DNA of 53,255 nt, taken from NCBI GenBank assembly GCA_036497285.1, contig DASXJR010000028.1:1-53255 (forward strand). Direction: 5' to 3'. How positions within the stretch are numbered: position 1 is the stretch's first letter; each line of letters begins with the position of its first letter. The notes beneath the pieces were generated by a model. That model had not been told where the DNA came from, did not search any database, and was given only the letters and a program-made list of their open reading frames with translations. This document shows, piece after piece, positions 1 through 8,490 of the stretch. The translations under genes were made by a program, and so were the position numbers. Source of the DNA: RYN-133 sp036497285. GTDB taxonomy: Bacteria > Actinomycetota > Actinomycetes > Mycobacteriales > Jatrophihabitantaceae.

Positions 1-163
1 GGTGTGGGTCGCGGTCGGCACGCTGATCGCCGCCTTCGGCTCGGAGGCGCTCGATGCGCTGGACCGCATGCGCAGCTTCGCCACCAGCCGTGACATGACG
101 GTCGACGACGTTGCCGATGACCTGCTCGAGGATCGAATCGGTGTCAGCGAGTTCGCGCCGTGA
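1..163 (+). CDS. ANTAR-domain protein, C-terminal fragment
   Basis: The window opens inside a reading frame (frame 2) that stops with TGA at 161-163. The visible 53 residues contain an AVGTL segment, an LDRMRSFA helix and a DDVADDLL helix, which is the spacing of an ANTAR RNA-binding domain. ANTAR proteins act as transcription antiterminators by stabilising paired RNA hairpins. The sensor part, presumably a GAF domain as in the two other ANTAR genes here, lies outside the window. The assignment rests on a short segment, so another helical C-terminus cannot be excluded. Confidence 0.6.
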   Translation, partial: VWVAVGTLIAAFGSEALDALDRMRSFATSRDMTVDDVADDLLEDRIGVSEFAP

Positions 164-206
164 TCGTGCGTGGTAGCGCCGCGCGTGCCTGGGGTATGGG
201 CCATAC

Positions 207-707
207 ATGGGCACCGATGCGATCGTCCTCCTCAAGGACGACCACAAAGAGATCAAGAGACTGTTCCGAGACTTTCAGGCTGCCGGCGAGAATGCCGTCG
301 TTCGCAAGGGTGACATCGTCTCGAAGATCATCGAGTTGTTGACGATCCACACGTACATCGAGAACGAAGTCATGTATCCCGAGGTCCGGCGCCTGTTGCC
401 CGACGTGGAGGACGACGTCCTCGAGTCCTACGAGGAACACCACGTCGCCGACGTCCTGATCATGGAACTGGCCGTCATGCCGTCGGACGCGGAGCGGTTC
501 GATGCCAAGACGACTGTGCTGATCGAGAACGTCTCGCACCACATCGAGGAGGAAGAGCAGGAGTGGTTCCCGAAGGTTCGGGCCGGCCTGGGGCGCAAGC
601 AGCTGCAAGAACTGGGTGAGCGACTGCTCGAAGCCAAGGCCAAGGCGCCGCGTTCGCCGGCCCGACCGAGCGCGCTGAAGAAGGCCGTGGACGCCGTTAT
701 CAAGTGA
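207..707 (+). CDS. Hemerythrin HHE-domain protein
   Basis: This is a 166-aa cytoplasmic protein with the histidine/acidic pattern of a hemerythrin-type four-helix bundle. His13 lies in DDHKEIKRLF, His48 and Glu52 in IHTYIENE, His78/His79 in the third helix, and His111/His112 with Glu116 in the fourth. Such proteins hold a di-iron centre and bind oxygen or sense oxygen or nitric oxide. The Lys/Arg/Pro/Ala-rich C-terminus (from about residue 140) looks flexible. The start is the ATG at 207. The gene is convergent with the P-type ATPase and overlaps its end by 8 bp. The family call is secure; the physiological role is inferred. Confidence 0.88.
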   Translation: MGTDAIVLLKDDHKEIKRLFRDFQAAGENAVVRKGDIVSKIIELLTIHTYIENEVMYPEVRRLLPDVEDDVLESYEEHHVADVLIMELAVMPSDAERFDAKTTVLIENVSHHIEEEEQEWFPKVRAGLGRKQLQELGERLLEAKAKAPRSPARPSALKKAVDAVIK

Positions 708-3450
708 CGGCGCGGGGAGCGCGTCGCCGAGCAATCCATTTCGCGGCCTCCCACACGAGCAACAGCGCGACCGCGGCTGCGAAGGCGAAGCCCCACTGCC
801 GCGCGGTCAGACGGGTGGTGCCCAGCAGTTCTCGCATGAAATCGGACTGGGTGATGAGGAACGCGCCGGCCAGTTCGGCGAGCGCGGTCCAGTTCATCCG
901 GGCGCTGTTGAACGAATCGGTCCGGAGCACCGTCTCGGTCTCGCTGCGGCACTCGTACGCCGCGACGATCAGCATCACCACGAACGCGACCAGGGCGATC
1001 GACGACCCGATGCCGGCGCTTCCGTAGCGGTGTATGCCCAGCTCGATGAGCGCCAGGCTCACCGCGGCCATGAACAGCCCGACGAGACCGGCGGTCAAGC
1101 GCAACGGCACGGTCAGCACCGAATCACCGCGCGGTCGCGGCAACCTGGTCATCAAGCCCGTGGTCTCGGCATCGAAGCCGAGCGCGATACCGAAGGGCGC
1201 ATTTACCACGAAGTGGATCCACAGCACCTGTGCCGGCGTGAACGGTTGGCCCGCGGCGATGTTGAACAGGCTTGCGCCGAGGAAGGTGAGGACGAACCCA
1301 ACCAGCAGTATCAACACGAATCGGATGTACTTGTTCAGGTTGTCGTAGAGCTTGCGGCCTTGCTCGACCGCGTCGATGATCGTCGCGAAGTTGTCGTCGG
1401 AGAGGATCATTCGCCCGGCGTTCTTGGCGACCTCCGTGCCGCTGCCCATGGCGATGCCGATGTCAGCAGCCTTGATCGCCGGCGCATCGTTGACGCCGTC
1501 GCCGGTCATCGCAACCACTTCGCGTTTGCGCTTGAGAGTCTCTGCCAGCAGGACCTTGTGCTCGGGTGCGACGCGTCCGACGACACCGATCTCATCGATC
1601 CGGTCCGCACGCTCCTGGTCGGAGAGTGCCGCGAAGTCCGCACCGAGGATTGCCTCACCCTGGATGCCGAGCTGCCGAGCGATGGCGATGCCGGTCGTCA
1701 CATCGTCTCCGGTCACCATCCGCACGCGGATGTGCGCGGCCTGGGCCGCTTCGACGGCTGCCTTGGACTCTTCCCGCGGCGGGTCCAGCAGCCCCACCAG
1801 ACTTTCCAGTTCGAGATGCTGCACGTATTGGACGAGGTCACCGGCAGGGTCGAATTTCGCAGGATCGATCTCGCCAATTGCCGCGGCCATCACCTTCAAG
1901 CCCGCCCGCTCCATCCGCAGCACATTGCCCTTGATCTTGTCGGCGAGTTCGCCCACGAACGGCGCCGCAGCGCCGTTGGACGAAATCCTGGCAGTGCGAC
2001 CGATCACCGCGGGGGCCGCGCCCTTCACGTCGCAGCGAACGACAGTTTCGCCGGCGTTGTTCGTTGCGGTGCTGAACACCGCCATCAACTTGTACTGCGG
2101 ATCGAACGGCAAAGTGGCGAGCCGGGGCGACCGGCTCTGCGTCTCGGCCGTGTCGATGCCGGCCTTGTGCGCGAGTACCAGCAACGCACGCTCGGTCGGA
2201 TCGCCCACTATGCCCGTCGCGGTTGTCTGGGCGTCATTGGCAAGCACGTACGGCACGATCGCGTCTTCGATCGACTCGGTGCTGCCCGCCGGATGCGTGA
2301 TCGCGCCGTCCAAGCCGTAGCCGCGACCGGTCACCGGATAACGGGACTTGGCGGTGACAACTTCGACGGCGGTGACCTGATTCATGGTCAGCGTGCCGGT
2401 CTTGTCGGAGTTGATGGCCGAGGTGAACCCGAGCGTCTCGACCGACGGCAAGTCCTTCACGATCGCCTTGCGCTTGGCCAATTCCACGCTGCCCAATGAG
2501 AGCACCACTTGGACGACGGTCGGCAGCGCCTCCGGAATGGCGGAGACCGCGAGCGCGACGGCGGCCGTGAACACGGTGTCCCATGCCTCACCGCGCTGGA
2601 TGCCCAGGACGAACATGACAAGCATCGTGAATCCCGCCGCCGCGATGATCCACAAGGTCAGCGTATTCATCTGCCGCGACAGCGGGGTCTGCTCCGCCTT
2701 GGTGGCGGTGAGCATCTGGGCGATGCGACCCACCTCGGTCACAGCACCCGTCGCAGTCACGATCAGAACACCGGTGCCGTGCGTGACCGGTGTGTGCATG
2801 AACGCCATGTCGCTCTGATCGGCGGTGGCCTGCTCGCCGGCGGACAGCGTTCTCGGGTCCTTGGCCACCGGGGCGCTCTCACCGGTGAGGGCGGACTCGT
2901 CGATCTGTAACGCACTCGCCTCGATGATCCGACCGTCGGCCGGCACCTGGTCGCCGGCGGTGATCAGCACGACGTCCCCGACCACCAGTTCCTCGGCCGG
3001 CACCTCGACGTCGATGCCGTCGCGCCGTACCCGAGCGCTCTCGTGCATCATCGACTTCAGCGCGTTCATCGCGCTCTCCGCCTGGCCTTCCTGGCGCAAC
3101 CCGACGGCAGCGTTGATCAGCGTGATGACGACGAGAAGGATCGCGGTGCTCCATTCCGCGATCGCCAGCGAGACGATGGCAGCCGCGACCAGGATCAGCT
3201 GCATGTAGCTCGTGTACTGGTCAAGGAATCGCCGTAAAGCGGACCGCGGCTTCTCCTCCGGCAACTCGTTCGGCCCGTCGCGCCGCAGCCGGGCGGCGGC
3301 CTCGGTCGTCGTCAGACCGCGGCGCACGTCGACGCCGGTCTCCAGCGCGACTGCGGTTGTGTCCTGGGCGTACCACTGTTGTTCCGGCGGTGGTGTGCGC
3401 CGGCCGGCAGTCGGCGCGGACGAAAGCGTGCTCATGCCGGGATCGCGCAT
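700..3450 (-). CDS. P2-type cation-transporting ATPase (Ca2+ or similar)
   Basis: This 916-aa membrane pump has an N-terminal cation-ATPase domain, an actuator domain with TGES at 189-192, a membrane helix with PEALP (307-311; usually PEGLP), the phosphorylation site DKTGT with Asp349, and the hinge motif MTGDGVNDAP followed by a C-terminal helical domain. The order and length fit P2A/PMR1/PacL-type ATPases; mycobacterial CtpF is a relative. It probably exports calcium or another divalent cation across the cytoplasmic membrane. The residue before SDKTGT is Asn rather than the usual Cys. A second start at 3435 (MSTLSS) is equally plausible. The small membrane-protein gene immediately upstream is probably cotranscribed (4-bp gap). 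Ion specificity cannot be read safely. Confidence 0.9.
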   Translation of the reverse strand: MRDPGMSTLSSAPTAGRRTPPPEQQWYAQDTTAVALETGVDVRRGLTTTEAAARLRRDGPNELPEEKPRSALRRFLDQYTSYMQLILVAAAIVSLAIAEWSTAILLVVITLINAAVGLRQEGQAESAMNALKSMMHESARVRRDGIDVEVPAEELVVGDVVLITAGDQVPADGRIIEASALQIDESALTGESAPVAKDPRTLSAGEQATADQSDMAFMHTPVTHGTGVLIVTATGAVTEVGRIAQMLTATKAEQTPLSRQMNTLTLWIIAAAGFTMLVMFVLGIQRGEAWDTVFTAAVALAVSAIPEALPTVVQVVLSLGSVELAKRKAIVKDLPSVETLGFTSAINSDKTGTLTMNQVTAVEVVTAKSRYPVTGRGYGLDGAITHPAGSTESIEDAIVPYVLANDAQTTATGIVGDPTERALLVLAHKAGIDTAETQSRSPRLATLPFDPQYKLMAVFSTATNNAGETVVRCDVKGAAPAVIGRTARISSNGAAAPFVGELADKIKGNVLRMERAGLKVMAAAIGEIDPAKFDPAGDLVQYVQHLELESLVGLLDPPREESKAAVEAAQAAHIRVRMVTGDDVTTGIAIARQLGIQGEAILGADFAALSDQERADRIDEIGVVGRVAPEHKVLLAETLKRKREVVAMTGDGVNDAPAIKAADIGIAMGSGTEVAKNAGRMILSDDNFATIIDAVEQGRKLYDNLNKYIRFVLILLVGFVLTFLGASLFNIAAGQPFTPAQVLWIHFVVNAPFGIALGFDAETTGLMTRLPRPRGDSVLTVPLRLTAGLVGLFMAAVSLALIELGIHRYGSAGIGSSIALVAFVVMLIVAAYECRSETETVLRTDSFNSARMNWTALAELAGAFLITQSDFMRELLGTTRLTARQWGFAFAAAVALLLVWEAAKWIARRRAPRAVT

Positions 3451-3454
3451 GGGC

Positions 3455-3874
3455 CTACGCTTCGGATCTCCCGCCGTGCGCGACGAGGCCGTAGATCACC
3501 ATGACGCCGAGGCCGACGTAGACCAGGGACCAGACGGGATAGAACGGCATCCACCAGATGGCTGTGAACGCGCCGATCGCGGCGCCGGCCACGCCGACCC
3601 AGCGCGCCAACTGCGAGCCGGTGAAAATGGTCAAGGCGCACACGACGTAGATCACCGCGACCACGAGCCACACCCAGCCGTAGGTCTTGAGCGAGTGACC
3701 GAAGATGGCGCCCTCGAAGCTTTCCGGCAGCACCCCGTGGTAGCTGAACGCCCAAATGGCGTCGAAGAAGCGCATGATGCCGGCTATGCCGAGCACGATG
3801 GCCGCGAAGATCAGCCAGCCGGAGCCGGCCCCGCTCGTCGTTTGCTGCCGTTGTCGAACGTCGGCCTGAACCAT
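3455..3874 (-). CDS. Small four-helix membrane protein (DUF7144-like)
   Basis: From the ATG at 3874 the protein has 139 residues and four hydrophobic helices separated by short loops, with an aromatic-rich pattern (RFFDAIWAF, YGWVWLVVA, WWMPFYPVWSL). It resembles a widespread actinobacterial membrane family of unknown function. A longer frame reaches 3988, but the extra 38 residues are charged, unrelated in character, and overlap the start region of the divergent GAP-like gene, so I prefer 3874. The stop lies 4 bp before the ATPase start, implying one transcription unit. No function can be assigned beyond membrane location. Confidence 0.7.
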   Translation of the reverse strand: MVQADVRQRQQTTSGAGSGWLIFAAIVLGIAGIMRFFDAIWAFSYHGVLPESFEGAIFGHSLKTYGWVWLVVAVIYVVCALTIFTGSQLARWVGVAGAAIGAFTAIWWMPFYPVWSLVYVGLGVMVIYGLVAHGGRSEA

Positions 3875-3988
3875 GCGTCGATCATTCGAGAATACGAGCA
3901 CGGCGGCATCATCCGCCTCGGATGAATCAGCTCGGCCCCGGCTGTGGTCTGCTTCGACGGGCACCGTGTCCGACCGAACGGAGCACAC

Positions 3989-4642
3989 GTGTGGGCCGAG
4001 GTGCTGCTGTTGTGCGCGAGCGGGTCACTCTATCCAGTCGCGCTGGTGACGATCATCCATTACCTCGGCGGGGAACGGCGCATCCCGCGCTCGCTCGCCT
4101 TCACGGCCGGCGGCGCGGTCATCACTGCGATAACCGGCACGCTGATCGTCGTGCTGGTACGCACGATCGGGCTCACCCGCGAGCACCATCCGACGCCGAG
4201 CGCGCTGTTCGACGTCGCCGTCGGCTCCGGGTTGCTCGTCTTCTCGGCCATCCTCCTCGAGCGGAACCACCGCACGGGAGCCGTCGCCGGCGACACACTC
4301 GAAGGAAGCGCAGAGCAGCCGAGCGACGGCCCGCTCTGGCGGGCCTTCGCCGCAGGCGTCGCGATATATCTGCCGATGCTCTCGTACTTCGCGGCGGTGA
4401 AGATCGTCGCCGGTCAGCCGGACGGTCCGCTCTACACCGGCTTCGCGGTCTTCGTGTGCATCCTCGTGACCCTGATGGTTGCCGAGATTCCGATCGTGCT
4501 GACCGCACTCGTGGGCGAGCGATCCGAGCCGCTCCTGAACCGGATGACCGAGCTGGTCACGCGCTACACCAGACCGGTGCTGCTCATCACCGGCGTCGCC
4601 GTCGGCGTTTACCTGATCGGCAAAGGGCTGCTGGCGTTGTAA
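3989..4642 (+). CDS. GAP-family (Sap-like) polytopic membrane protein
   Basis: The protein has 217 residues and about six membrane helices, with a cytoplasmic linker around residues 95-120. The pattern matches actinobacterial GAP/Sap proteins, linked in mycobacteria to glycolipid or lipid export. The GTG at 3989 is chosen because GGAG stands five bases upstream (3980-3983); the frame also opens at 3944 but the extra residues are not hydrophobic. The gene is convergent with the aldehyde dehydrogenase (3-bp gap) and divergent from the DUF7144-like gene. The substrate is unknown and the family call moderate. Confidence 0.65.
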   Translation: MWAEVLLLCASGSLYPVALVTIIHYLGGERRIPRSLAFTAGGAVITAITGTLIVVLVRTIGLTREHHPTPSALFDVAVGSGLLVFSAILLERNHRTGAVAGDTLEGSAEQPSDGPLWRAFAAGVAIYLPMLSYFAAVKIVAGQPDGPLYTGFAVFVCILVTLMVAEIPIVLTALVGERSEPLLNRMTELVTRYTRPVLLITGVAVGVYLIGKGLLAL

Positions 4643-4645
4643 GAC

Positions 4646-6166
4646 TCAGCGGACGGTCTGCATGCGACCGTTGACCCGGCGCGGCAGTTGCCACGGGTTG
4701 TCCTCGCGCAATGCCTCCGGTAGCCAACGTTCCGGAACGTCCTGGTAGCACACCGGCCGCAGCCACCGATCGATCGCCGTCGCGCCCACCGAGGTGTGCG
4801 CGGCATCGGTGGTCGCGGGCCACGGTCCGCCGTGTTGCATCGACCACGTCACGGCGACGCCGGTCGGCCAGCCGTTGACGATGACCCGGCCGGCCCGTTG
4901 GCGCAGCACATCGAGTACCGCTGTCACCGGACCGGTGTCGCCGTCCTCGACGTGAGCCGTGGCGGTGAGCGTGCCTTCGACACAGCGCAACGCGGCGAGC
5001 AAATCGCGCTCGCCGTCGTACTCGACAAGTAGCGCGTTGGGGCCGAAGTACTCCTTGGTCAACGGCACCGCGTCAGCGGCGAGGGCACGTGCGCTCGTCC
5101 GGAACAATCGGGGCGTCGCCCACGCGCCGCCGGAAGGCGCAGCGCTCGCCTCGGCCACGATCGTGACATCGGCATGCGCGGCCAACCCGTCGAGTCCGCT
5201 CGCCAGCTGGTCGCGGATGCGGGCATTCAGCATCGGCGCAGGAGCCGTCTCCGTCAGGGCGCCCACCAAGGCGTCGTCCATGCCGTGGCCCGTGGGCAGG
5301 AACAGCAGCCCGGGCTTGGTGCAGAACTGGCCGGTGCCGAGCGTCATCGACGCGACGAAGCCGCGTGCGATCTCGGCACCGCGCGCTGCTGCGGCGGCCG
5401 CGGTCACCACAGCCGGGTTGATGCTGCCGAGTTCGCCGAAGAAGGGGATGGGACGCGGCCGGTCGGCTGCGACTCCGGCCAGGAACCGGCCGCCGGTGGT
5501 CGAGCCCGTGAAGCCGGCGGCGGTGATGCGCTCGTCGCGGAGCGCGCGCACGCCCTGATCGTCGCCGACGATCATTCCGAACACGCCGGCGGGCAGGCCC
5601 TGCCGGACAACCACCTCGTTCGCCAGCTCCGCGACCGCGGCCGAGGTCGCGGGATGCGACGGGTGCGCCTTCAGCAGTACCGGACAACCTGCGGCGAGCG
5701 CCGACGCCGTGTCGCCGCCGAGCACGCTGAACGCGAACGGGAAGTTACTGGCCGCGTAGACAAGGACCGCGCCCAACGGCTCGAGCCAGCGACGAAGATC
5801 AGACTGCGGCGGTGTGGCCGAAGCGTCGCCGCTGTCGACGATCACCTCGAGATAGGCGCCGTCGAGCACGACCTCGGCGAACAGCCGCAGCTGGCCGCTG
5901 GTGCGCGCGACCTCGCCGGTCAGGCGCGCCTCGGGCAGCCCGGATTCCGCCTGCGCGATCGGAACCAGCCGCGCGGTCGCCTCGTCGAGGGCGTCCGCGA
6001 GGGCCCGAAGGAACCCTGCGCGTACCTGCTGCCGGCTGGCGCCGTAGCTGCCGGCCGCGTCATGCGCCGCGGCAAGCAACCGCTCCACCTCGTCCGACGT
6101 GGTCTCTGCGAGCGGTTCGCCGACCGACTCGCCGGTGCGTGGATCGATGCCCTGGACGGTGGTCAC
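4646..6166 (-). CDS. 2-oxoglutarate semialdehyde dehydrogenase (KGSADH, aldehyde dehydrogenase family)
   Basis: This 506-aa NAD(P)+-dependent aldehyde dehydrogenase carries Asn141, Lys166, Glu245 (in FFGELGSINP) and catalytic Cys282 (in GTGQFCTKPG). The FGELGSxNP and GQFCTKPG signatures are those of KGSADH rather than generic aldehyde dehydrogenases. The enzyme would oxidise 2,5-dioxopentanoate to 2-oxoglutarate, the last step of glucarate/galactarate and oxidative pentose catabolism. It is the most downstream gene of the minus-strand operon whose first genes supply its substrate (KdgD and glucarate dehydratase). A decayed FAH gene separates it from glycerate kinase. Confidence 0.9.
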   Translation of the reverse strand: MTTVQGIDPRTGESVGEPLAETTSDEVERLLAAAHDAAGSYGASRQQVRAGFLRALADALDEATARLVPIAQAESGLPEARLTGEVARTSGQLRLFAEVVLDGAYLEVIVDSGDASATPPQSDLRRWLEPLGAVLVYAASNFPFAFSVLGGDTASALAAGCPVLLKAHPSHPATSAAVAELANEVVVRQGLPAGVFGMIVGDDQGVRALRDERITAAGFTGSTTGGRFLAGVAADRPRPIPFFGELGSINPAVVTAAAAAARGAEIARGFVASMTLGTGQFCTKPGLLFLPTGHGMDDALVGALTETAPAPMLNARIRDQLASGLDGLAAHADVTIVAEASAAPSGGAWATPRLFRTSARALAADAVPLTKEYFGPNALLVEYDGERDLLAALRCVEGTLTATAHVEDGDTGPVTAVLDVLRQRAGRVIVNGWPTGVAVTWSMQHGGPWPATTDAAHTSVGATAIDRWLRPVCYQDVPERWLPEALREDNPWQLPRRVNGRMQTVR

Positions 6167-6191
6167 ATGTCCTCCTTCATTGCGAACAGCT

Positions 6192-6523
6192 TCATGCCGG
6201 CGTCCGATCCGGTGCGGGGGTGAGCCACGCGAAGGATTCGGCGGTCGCCGGACGAACCTGGTCTGCGAGGCGACCGACTCCCCCTATGTCGATGACGACC
6301 TCGTCGCCGTCCCGAGCGTGAAGTCGAGATCGGGTACGACCCCGGTGCCGGTCGAGAGAATCACTCCGTCGGCAAACACCGCTTGCCGGAACAGGTGCTC
6401 GACGAGATCGTCGAACTGCCGCCGCATCATCGATGTGGACGTACTCGCTGACCATACGCTGCCCCCTTCACGCGACACGGTCAGCGAGACGGCCGGCAGC
6501 GACGAAGCGCACAAGCTGCGTGG
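6192..6523 (-). pseudogene. Remnant of an FAH-fold dehydratase/hydrolase (C-terminal part, frameshifted)
   Basis: Reading the minus strand from just after the glycerate-kinase stop gives residues typical of the C-terminal third of an FAH-family protein, such as 2-keto-3-deoxy-arabinonate dehydratase: an REGGSVW segment, STSTSMMRRQFDDLVEHLF, and ILSTGTGVVPDLDFTL. At about 6320 the frame breaks. One missing base continues the homology in the next frame as DGDEVVIDIGGVGRLADQV, ending at a stop at 6192-6194. The N-terminal two thirds are absent and no start is visible. The fragment is therefore truncated and frameshifted. In the ancestral operon it may have fed KGSADH directly. Confidence 0.7.
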
Positions 6524-7504
6524 TCATCGATGCAGCCATTCATCGACGATCTCGGTGACGCACCGGGCGGTGTCGCCCCAGGACCGCTGCGGGCCGAACC
6601 TCCCCGTGAGGTCGAGTACTGGTACCGCGAGATCGATCGTGCACGTCCCGCAGACGACGATCACCGGGACTCCGGAGGCACCGGCGCGGGCGACAACGCC
6701 TCCGACGACCTTCCCGTCGAGCGACGTTGTGTCAACGCGTCCCTCACCTGTTACCACGAGGTCGACGGCGGCGATCGCCGCGTCGAGACCGACGTGGTCG
6801 GCGATCGCGTCGAAACCGGGGACGAGCTGCGCGCCGAGCATCGCAAGGCCGCCCGCGAGTCCACCCGCCGCGCCGCTGCCGGCGAGCTCGTCGACATCGA
6901 TGCCGGTCGTCTCGAGCATCAGGTCCCGGGCAGAACGCAGTCGCTCGGAGAGGCTGCGCACCTGCTCGGGCGTCGCCCCCTTCTGCGGCGCGAACACCTG
7001 GGCAGCCTCGGTGAACGGGGTGCGCACGTCGCAGCACACGGTCACGCGTACGTTCTCGAGTCCGAGCCCGGCGGCGCGCAATGCGGCGACCGCACCGGCG
7101 CCGCCATCGGTGGTGGCCGAGCCACCGACGCCGACGAGCACGGACCGGGCGCCGGACCGGATCGCGATCGCGAGCAATTCGCCGACCCCGCTGGTGGTGG
7201 CGCCGAGCGGATCATTGCCTTGCGCGCCGCCGGCCAGCACGAGACCGCACGCCTGGGCGGCCTCCATCACCGCGGTATCGCCGTCGAGCCGCCACCGCGC
7301 CTCGACCGGAGCACCGAGCGGACCGGTCACCGTCGTCGTGCGATTCGGGCCACCGAACGCATCGAGCGTTCCTTCGCCGCCGTCGGCGAGCGGGCGGACT
7401 GTGCACGAACTGCCGGCGGCTCGCACCGAGGTGTCGATCGCGGCGGCCACCTCGGGCGCCGACGCCGAGCCCTTGAACTTGTCCGGACAGGCCAGCACGT
7501 GCAC
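6524..7504 (-). CDS. Glycerate kinase (GlxK/GarK family)
   Basis: This 326-aa enzyme phosphorylates D-glycerate with ATP. Family signatures are visible in order: DKFKGS near the N-terminus, PLADGGEGT, GVGGSATTDGG and VTGEGRVDTTSLDGK. The GTG at 7504 is chosen because the protein then begins VHVLACPDKFKGS, as the family usually does; the frame also extends to 7543, overlapping the upstream remnant. In galactarate/glucarate operons glycerate kinase consumes the glycerate made by aldolase routes. Here no tartronate semialdehyde reductase or aldolase is visible, so its substrate source is unclear. Confidence 0.88.
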   Translation of the reverse strand: MHVLACPDKFKGSASAPEVAAAIDTSVRAAGSSCTVRPLADGGEGTLDAFGGPNRTTTVTGPLGAPVEARWRLDGDTAVMEAAQACGLVLAGGAQGNDPLGATTSGVGELLAIAIRSGARSVLVGVGGSATTDGGAGAVAALRAAGLGLENVRVTVCCDVRTPFTEAAQVFAPQKGATPEQVRSLSERLRSARDLMLETTGIDVDELAGSGAAGGLAGGLAMLGAQLVPGFDAIADHVGLDAAIAAVDLVVTGEGRVDTTSLDGKVVGGVVARAGASGVPVIVVCGTCTIDLAVPVLDLTGRFGPQRSWGDTARCVTEIVDEWLHR

Positions 7505-7521
7505 GTCAAGTACCACCCGCG

Positions 7522-7731
7522 TCAGGCATCGAGGTCCGTCCATGTCGTGGGGTCGATCGGCGCGGTTGCCCGCGCGAGGATCTCGGCCGACACCGGTCCG
7601 TAGTCGAAGTGCGCGTCGGCCGGTGGCCGCTCGTCGTCAGCGGTGACGCGGTGGAGGTTGCCGACCGATGCGCCACCGAAGCTCAGTTCGGTGACTGTCA
7701 GTTCACGCACCTGGTTTTTCGGTATCCGCAT
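7522..7731 (-). pseudogene. Aldo/keto reductase remnant with internal deletion
   Basis: The 69-residue frame begins MRIPKNQVRELTVTELSFGG and continues ASVGNLHR, which is the N-terminus (first beta strand) of L-fucose-dehydrogenase-type aldo/keto reductases. After about 35 residues it jumps to FDYGPVSAEILARATA, a segment that normally lies in the middle of those proteins, and then stops. A full-length relative has about 320 residues, including the catalytic Asp-Tyr-Lys-His set, none of which remains. The ATG at 7731 overlaps the SDR stop by one base (TGATG), so it is still positioned as a coupled operon gene. I call it a decaying gene; translation of a short peptide is possible. Confidence 0.6.
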
Positions 7732-8489
7732 CACTGCCTCGGGCGCAGCCGCAATCCGGCCATGCCGCCGTCGACGGCGAGTTCCGCACCGGTTGTCGAC
7801 CCGCCGCGTGGCGAGGCCAGGTACAGCGCGGCGTGCGCGATCTCGTCCGCGGACACGAGTCGCCCGTGCGGCTGGCGAGCCTCGAGCGCCGCCCGCTCGG
7901 CGGCCGGGTCGGGCGCGCTGTCGAGCAACCGACCGACCCACGGGGTGTCCGCGGTACCCGGGTTGACGGCGTTCACCCGGATACCGTCCGGCATCCCGTC
8001 GGCGGCCATGGCCCGGGTCAGCGACAGCACCGCGCCCTTGCTCGCCGAGTAGACAGCGCGTTGCGGCAACCCCGCGGTCGCCGCTATCGATGACGTGTTC
8101 ACGACCGCAGCGTGCTTCGACTCGCGCAGGTACGGCCACACCGCACGCGACACACGCGCGGTGCCGACGACGTTGACGTCGAGCACGGTGCGCCACTCGA
8201 CATCGGTGCTCTGCTCCACCGGGCCCTGGGCGCCGATGCCCGCGTTGTTCACCAGGATGTCGATGCCGCCGAGCTCATTTGCCGCGGTGTCCACCGCGGA
8301 CCGGACCGCCGCGTCGTCGGTGATGTCCGCGCGCACATAGCCGATCCCATCCGGCAGAGAGTCGGCGCGCTCGGCGCGGTCGAGAACGAAAACTGCAGCG
8401 CCCTCGTCGGCGAACGTCGTAGCGATCGCCAGTCCGATGCCTGACGCGCCGCCGGTGACCAGGGCTTTCAGTCCGTCGAGTTCACCCAT
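7731..8489 (-). CDS. Short-chain dehydrogenase/reductase (SDR)
   Basis: This 252-aa classical SDR has the cofactor motif TGGASGIG at 12-19, NNAG at 81-84, catalytic Ser133/134, Tyr147 and Lys151 (YSASK), and a C-terminal DGGM. It oxidises or reduces a hydroxyl or keto group with NAD(P). The ATG at 8489 lies one base after the stop of the FAH-family gene, so the two are coupled. An SDR next to an FAH hydrolase and an L-fucose-dehydrogenase-like remnant recalls the 2-keto-3-deoxy-L-fuconate (or rhamnonate) oxidative pathway, where the SDR makes the 2,4-diketo acid. That substrate is an inference. Confidence 0.85.
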   Translation of the reverse strand: MGELDGLKALVTGGASGIGLAIATTFADEGAAVFVLDRAERADSLPDGIGYVRADITDDAAVRSAVDTAANELGGIDILVNNAGIGAQGPVEQSTDVEWRTVLDVNVVGTARVSRAVWPYLRESKHAAVVNTSSIAATAGLPQRAVYSASKGAVLSLTRAMAADGMPDGIRVNAVNPGTADTPWVGRLLDSAPDPAAERAALEARQPHGRLVSADEIAHAALYLASPRGGSTTGAELAVDGGMAGLRLRPRQ

Positions 8490-8490
8490 G

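Noticed and set aside
7732..8196. Minus-strand frame upstream of the aldo/keto reductase start
   Set aside because: It is an Arg/Gly-rich shadow of the SDR gene; only the last 69 codons carry reductase-like sequence.
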